Part shown: in pieces, positions 62,461-64,000 of the stretch
Layout of the letters: each line of letters begins with the position of its first letter
Position numbering within the stretch: the stretch's first letter is position 1
Assembly: GCA_900316745.1 (NCBI GenBank)
Contig: ONEB01000003.1
Span: forward strand, 62,001 to 126,000
Length of the DNA: 64,000 nucleotides
Origin: an uncultured Eubacteriales bacterium
GTDB lineage: Bacteria > Bacillota > Clostridia > Oscillospirales > Oscillospiraceae
Reading direction: 5' to 3'
Notes under the pieces: model-generated
Told to the model about the DNA's origin: nothing
What the model saw: the letters and a program-made list of their open reading frames with translations, nothing else
The model's database searches: none
Made by a program: the position numbers and the translations under genes

Positions 62461-64000
62461 TGGAAATTCGTTCCGACATCGAGATCGCGCAGAGCTGCAA
62501 GATGCGTCCCATCGGCGAAATTGCCGAGACCGCCGGGATTGCAGAAACCTATCTGGAGCAATACGGGCGTTACAAGGCAAAGGTCGACTACGCTCTGCTC
62601 CGTGATCGTGCAGATCGCCCCAACGGCAAGCTGATCCTCGTGACCGCCATTAACCCCACGCCTGCCGGTGAGGGCAAGACGACCACGACCATCGGTCTGG
62701 GCGACGCGCTGCGCAAGCTCAATCAGCGAACCATGATCGCGCTCCGGGAGCCCAGCCTCGGCCCCGTGTTCGGCGTCAAGGGCGGCGCTGCCGGCGGCGG
62801 TTACGCGCAGGTCGTTCCCATGGAGGACATTAACCTCCACTTCACGGGCGATTTCCATGCAATCGGCGCGGCAAACAATCTCCTTGCCGCAATGCTCGAC
62901 AACCACATCCATCAGGGCAACGCGCTCGGCATCGATCCGCGCCGGATCACCTGGCGCAGAGCGGTGGATATGAACGACCGTCAGCTGAGAAATATCACGG
63001 ACGGACTCGGCGGTGCAGCAAACGGCGTGCCGCGCGAGGACGGTTTTGATATCACGGTGGCCTCCGAGGTCATGGCAGTGCTGTGCCTCGCGAGCGACAT
63101 CACCGATCTCAAAGCCCGTCTCGGCCGCATCATCGTCGGCTACACCTACGCCGGAAAGCCGGTCACCGCAGGTGACCTGAAAGCTGCCGGTGCAATGGCA
63201 GCGCTTTTGAAAGACGCGCTCAAGCCAAACCTCGTGCAAACGCTTGAAGGCACGCCCGCGCTGGTGCACGGCGGTCCTTTTGCAAACATTGCGCACGGCT
63301 GCAACAGCGTGACCGCGACGCGCATGGCGCTCAAGCTCGGCGATTACATCGTCACCGAAGCGGGCTTCGGCGCGGACCTCGGCGCGGAGAAGTTCCTCGA
63401 CATCAAGTGCCGTCTCGCCGGTCTGAAGCCTGATGCCGTTGTTATCGTGGCAACCGTTCGCGCGCTGAAGTATCACGGCGGTGTGGAAAAAGCCGATCTG
63501 AACGCGGAGAATCTCACCGCGCTGGAGGCGGGTCTGCCGAATCTGCTGCAGCATGTGGAAAACATCACGAACGTCTACGGCCTGCCCTGCGTGGTCGCCA
63601 TCAACCGCTTTCCCACTGATACGGAGGCAGAGCTCGCACTTGTGCGTGACCGCTGCGCTGCGCTCGGCGTCAACGTCGCGCTCAGCGAGGTCTGGGGCAA
63701 GGGCAGCGAAGGCGGCATCGAGCTTGCGCAGGAGGTTATGCGTCTGTGCCGGCAGCCGAACGATTTCCGCTTCAGCTATGACACGGAGCGCTCCATCCCC
63801 GACAAGCTCAACGCCATTGCACAGAAGATCTACCACGCCGACGGCGTTGATCTAATCGGCAAGGCACCGAAGCAGTGCGCAGAGCTCGAAGCGCTGGGCT
63901 TTGGGAATCTCCCGATCTGTGTTGCCAAAACGCAGTATTCGTTCTCTGACGACGCAGCCAAGCGCGGCGCGCCGAAAGACTTCCGCATTACGGTGCGCAA
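62461..64000 (+). CDS. fhs: Formate--tetrahydrofolate ligase (cut by window end)
   Basis: ATP-driven formylation of tetrahydrofolate for one-carbon metabolism. The visible 513 codons begin [21 protein letters not shown] and show the ATP loop [64 protein letters not shown] and [14 protein letters not shown]. The family is about 555 residues, so roughly 40 remain outside the window. AAAGGAGATG lies upstream of the ATG. Confidence 0.97.

Overview
The window looks like a chromosomal segment from an endospore-forming member of the class Clostridia, probably an anaerobic gut-type lineage near Oscillospiraceae. I infer this from gene content and moderately GC-rich coding DNA; genus and species cannot be read from the sequence. 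Sporulation genes are sigH-like, spoIVA, cwlD, spoIIID, spoVAD-spoVAE, spoIIAA-spoIIAB-sigF and spoIIIJ/jag. Anaerobic metabolism is shown by a four-subunit 2-oxoacid:ferredoxin oxidoreductase, a PPi-type phosphofructokinase, iron-sulfur L-serine dehydratase and formate-THF ligase. No prophage, insertion sequence or CRISPR array was seen.

Layout. 1-16.4 kb is mostly plus strand: rpe-recR, RNase J, ruvCAB, a SigH-like sigma factor, two small cysteine-rich proteins, trmK-nif3, spoIVA, an aminotransferase, cwlD-radA, a small AT-richer patch with a frameshifted membrane-protein gene and a HEYGH protein, and a Xer-type recombinase. 16.4-24.1 kb has a degenerate P-type ATPase homologue and fba on the minus strand, then PPi-phosphofructokinase, an ABC-F protein, an RNA m5U methyltransferase and an HD protein. 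24.2-32.8 kb has amino-acid genes (sdaA, kbl), an aldo/keto reductase with an operator-like promoter, and small genes around secG. 32.8-36.2 kb is a copper module (csoR, anchored HMA protein, copA) with two CsoR-type operators. 36.2-38 kb is spoIIID-spoVAD-spoVAE. 38-41.4 kb is the 2-oxoacid oxidoreductase operon with a companion P-loop ATPase. 41.7-46.3 kb is the spoIIA operon and valS behind a T-box leader. 46.4-50 kb has an EFR1-type ferredoxin, glycerol-1-phosphate dehydrogenase and an S-layer-homology protein. 50-53.5 kb has tRNA-Thr and tRNA-Asp, acpP, and the rpmH-rnpA-yidD-yidC-jag cluster, here without dnaA beside it. 53.6-61.8 kb has tRNA-Gly and a murD-ligA-tatD-phosphatase-DUF255-yhaM operon. 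61.9 kb to the end has RNase P RNA and fhs, which runs off the window.

Most interesting signals: a P-type-ATPase-like membrane protein (16411-18081) that keeps the family's membrane layout but has lost every catalytic motif and the actuator domain; a copA gene with a well-placed internal start that could yield a free copper chaperone; perfect palindromes at the divergent aldo/keto reductase and valS/EFR1 promoter regions; and a membrane-protein gene broken by a single-base frameshift.
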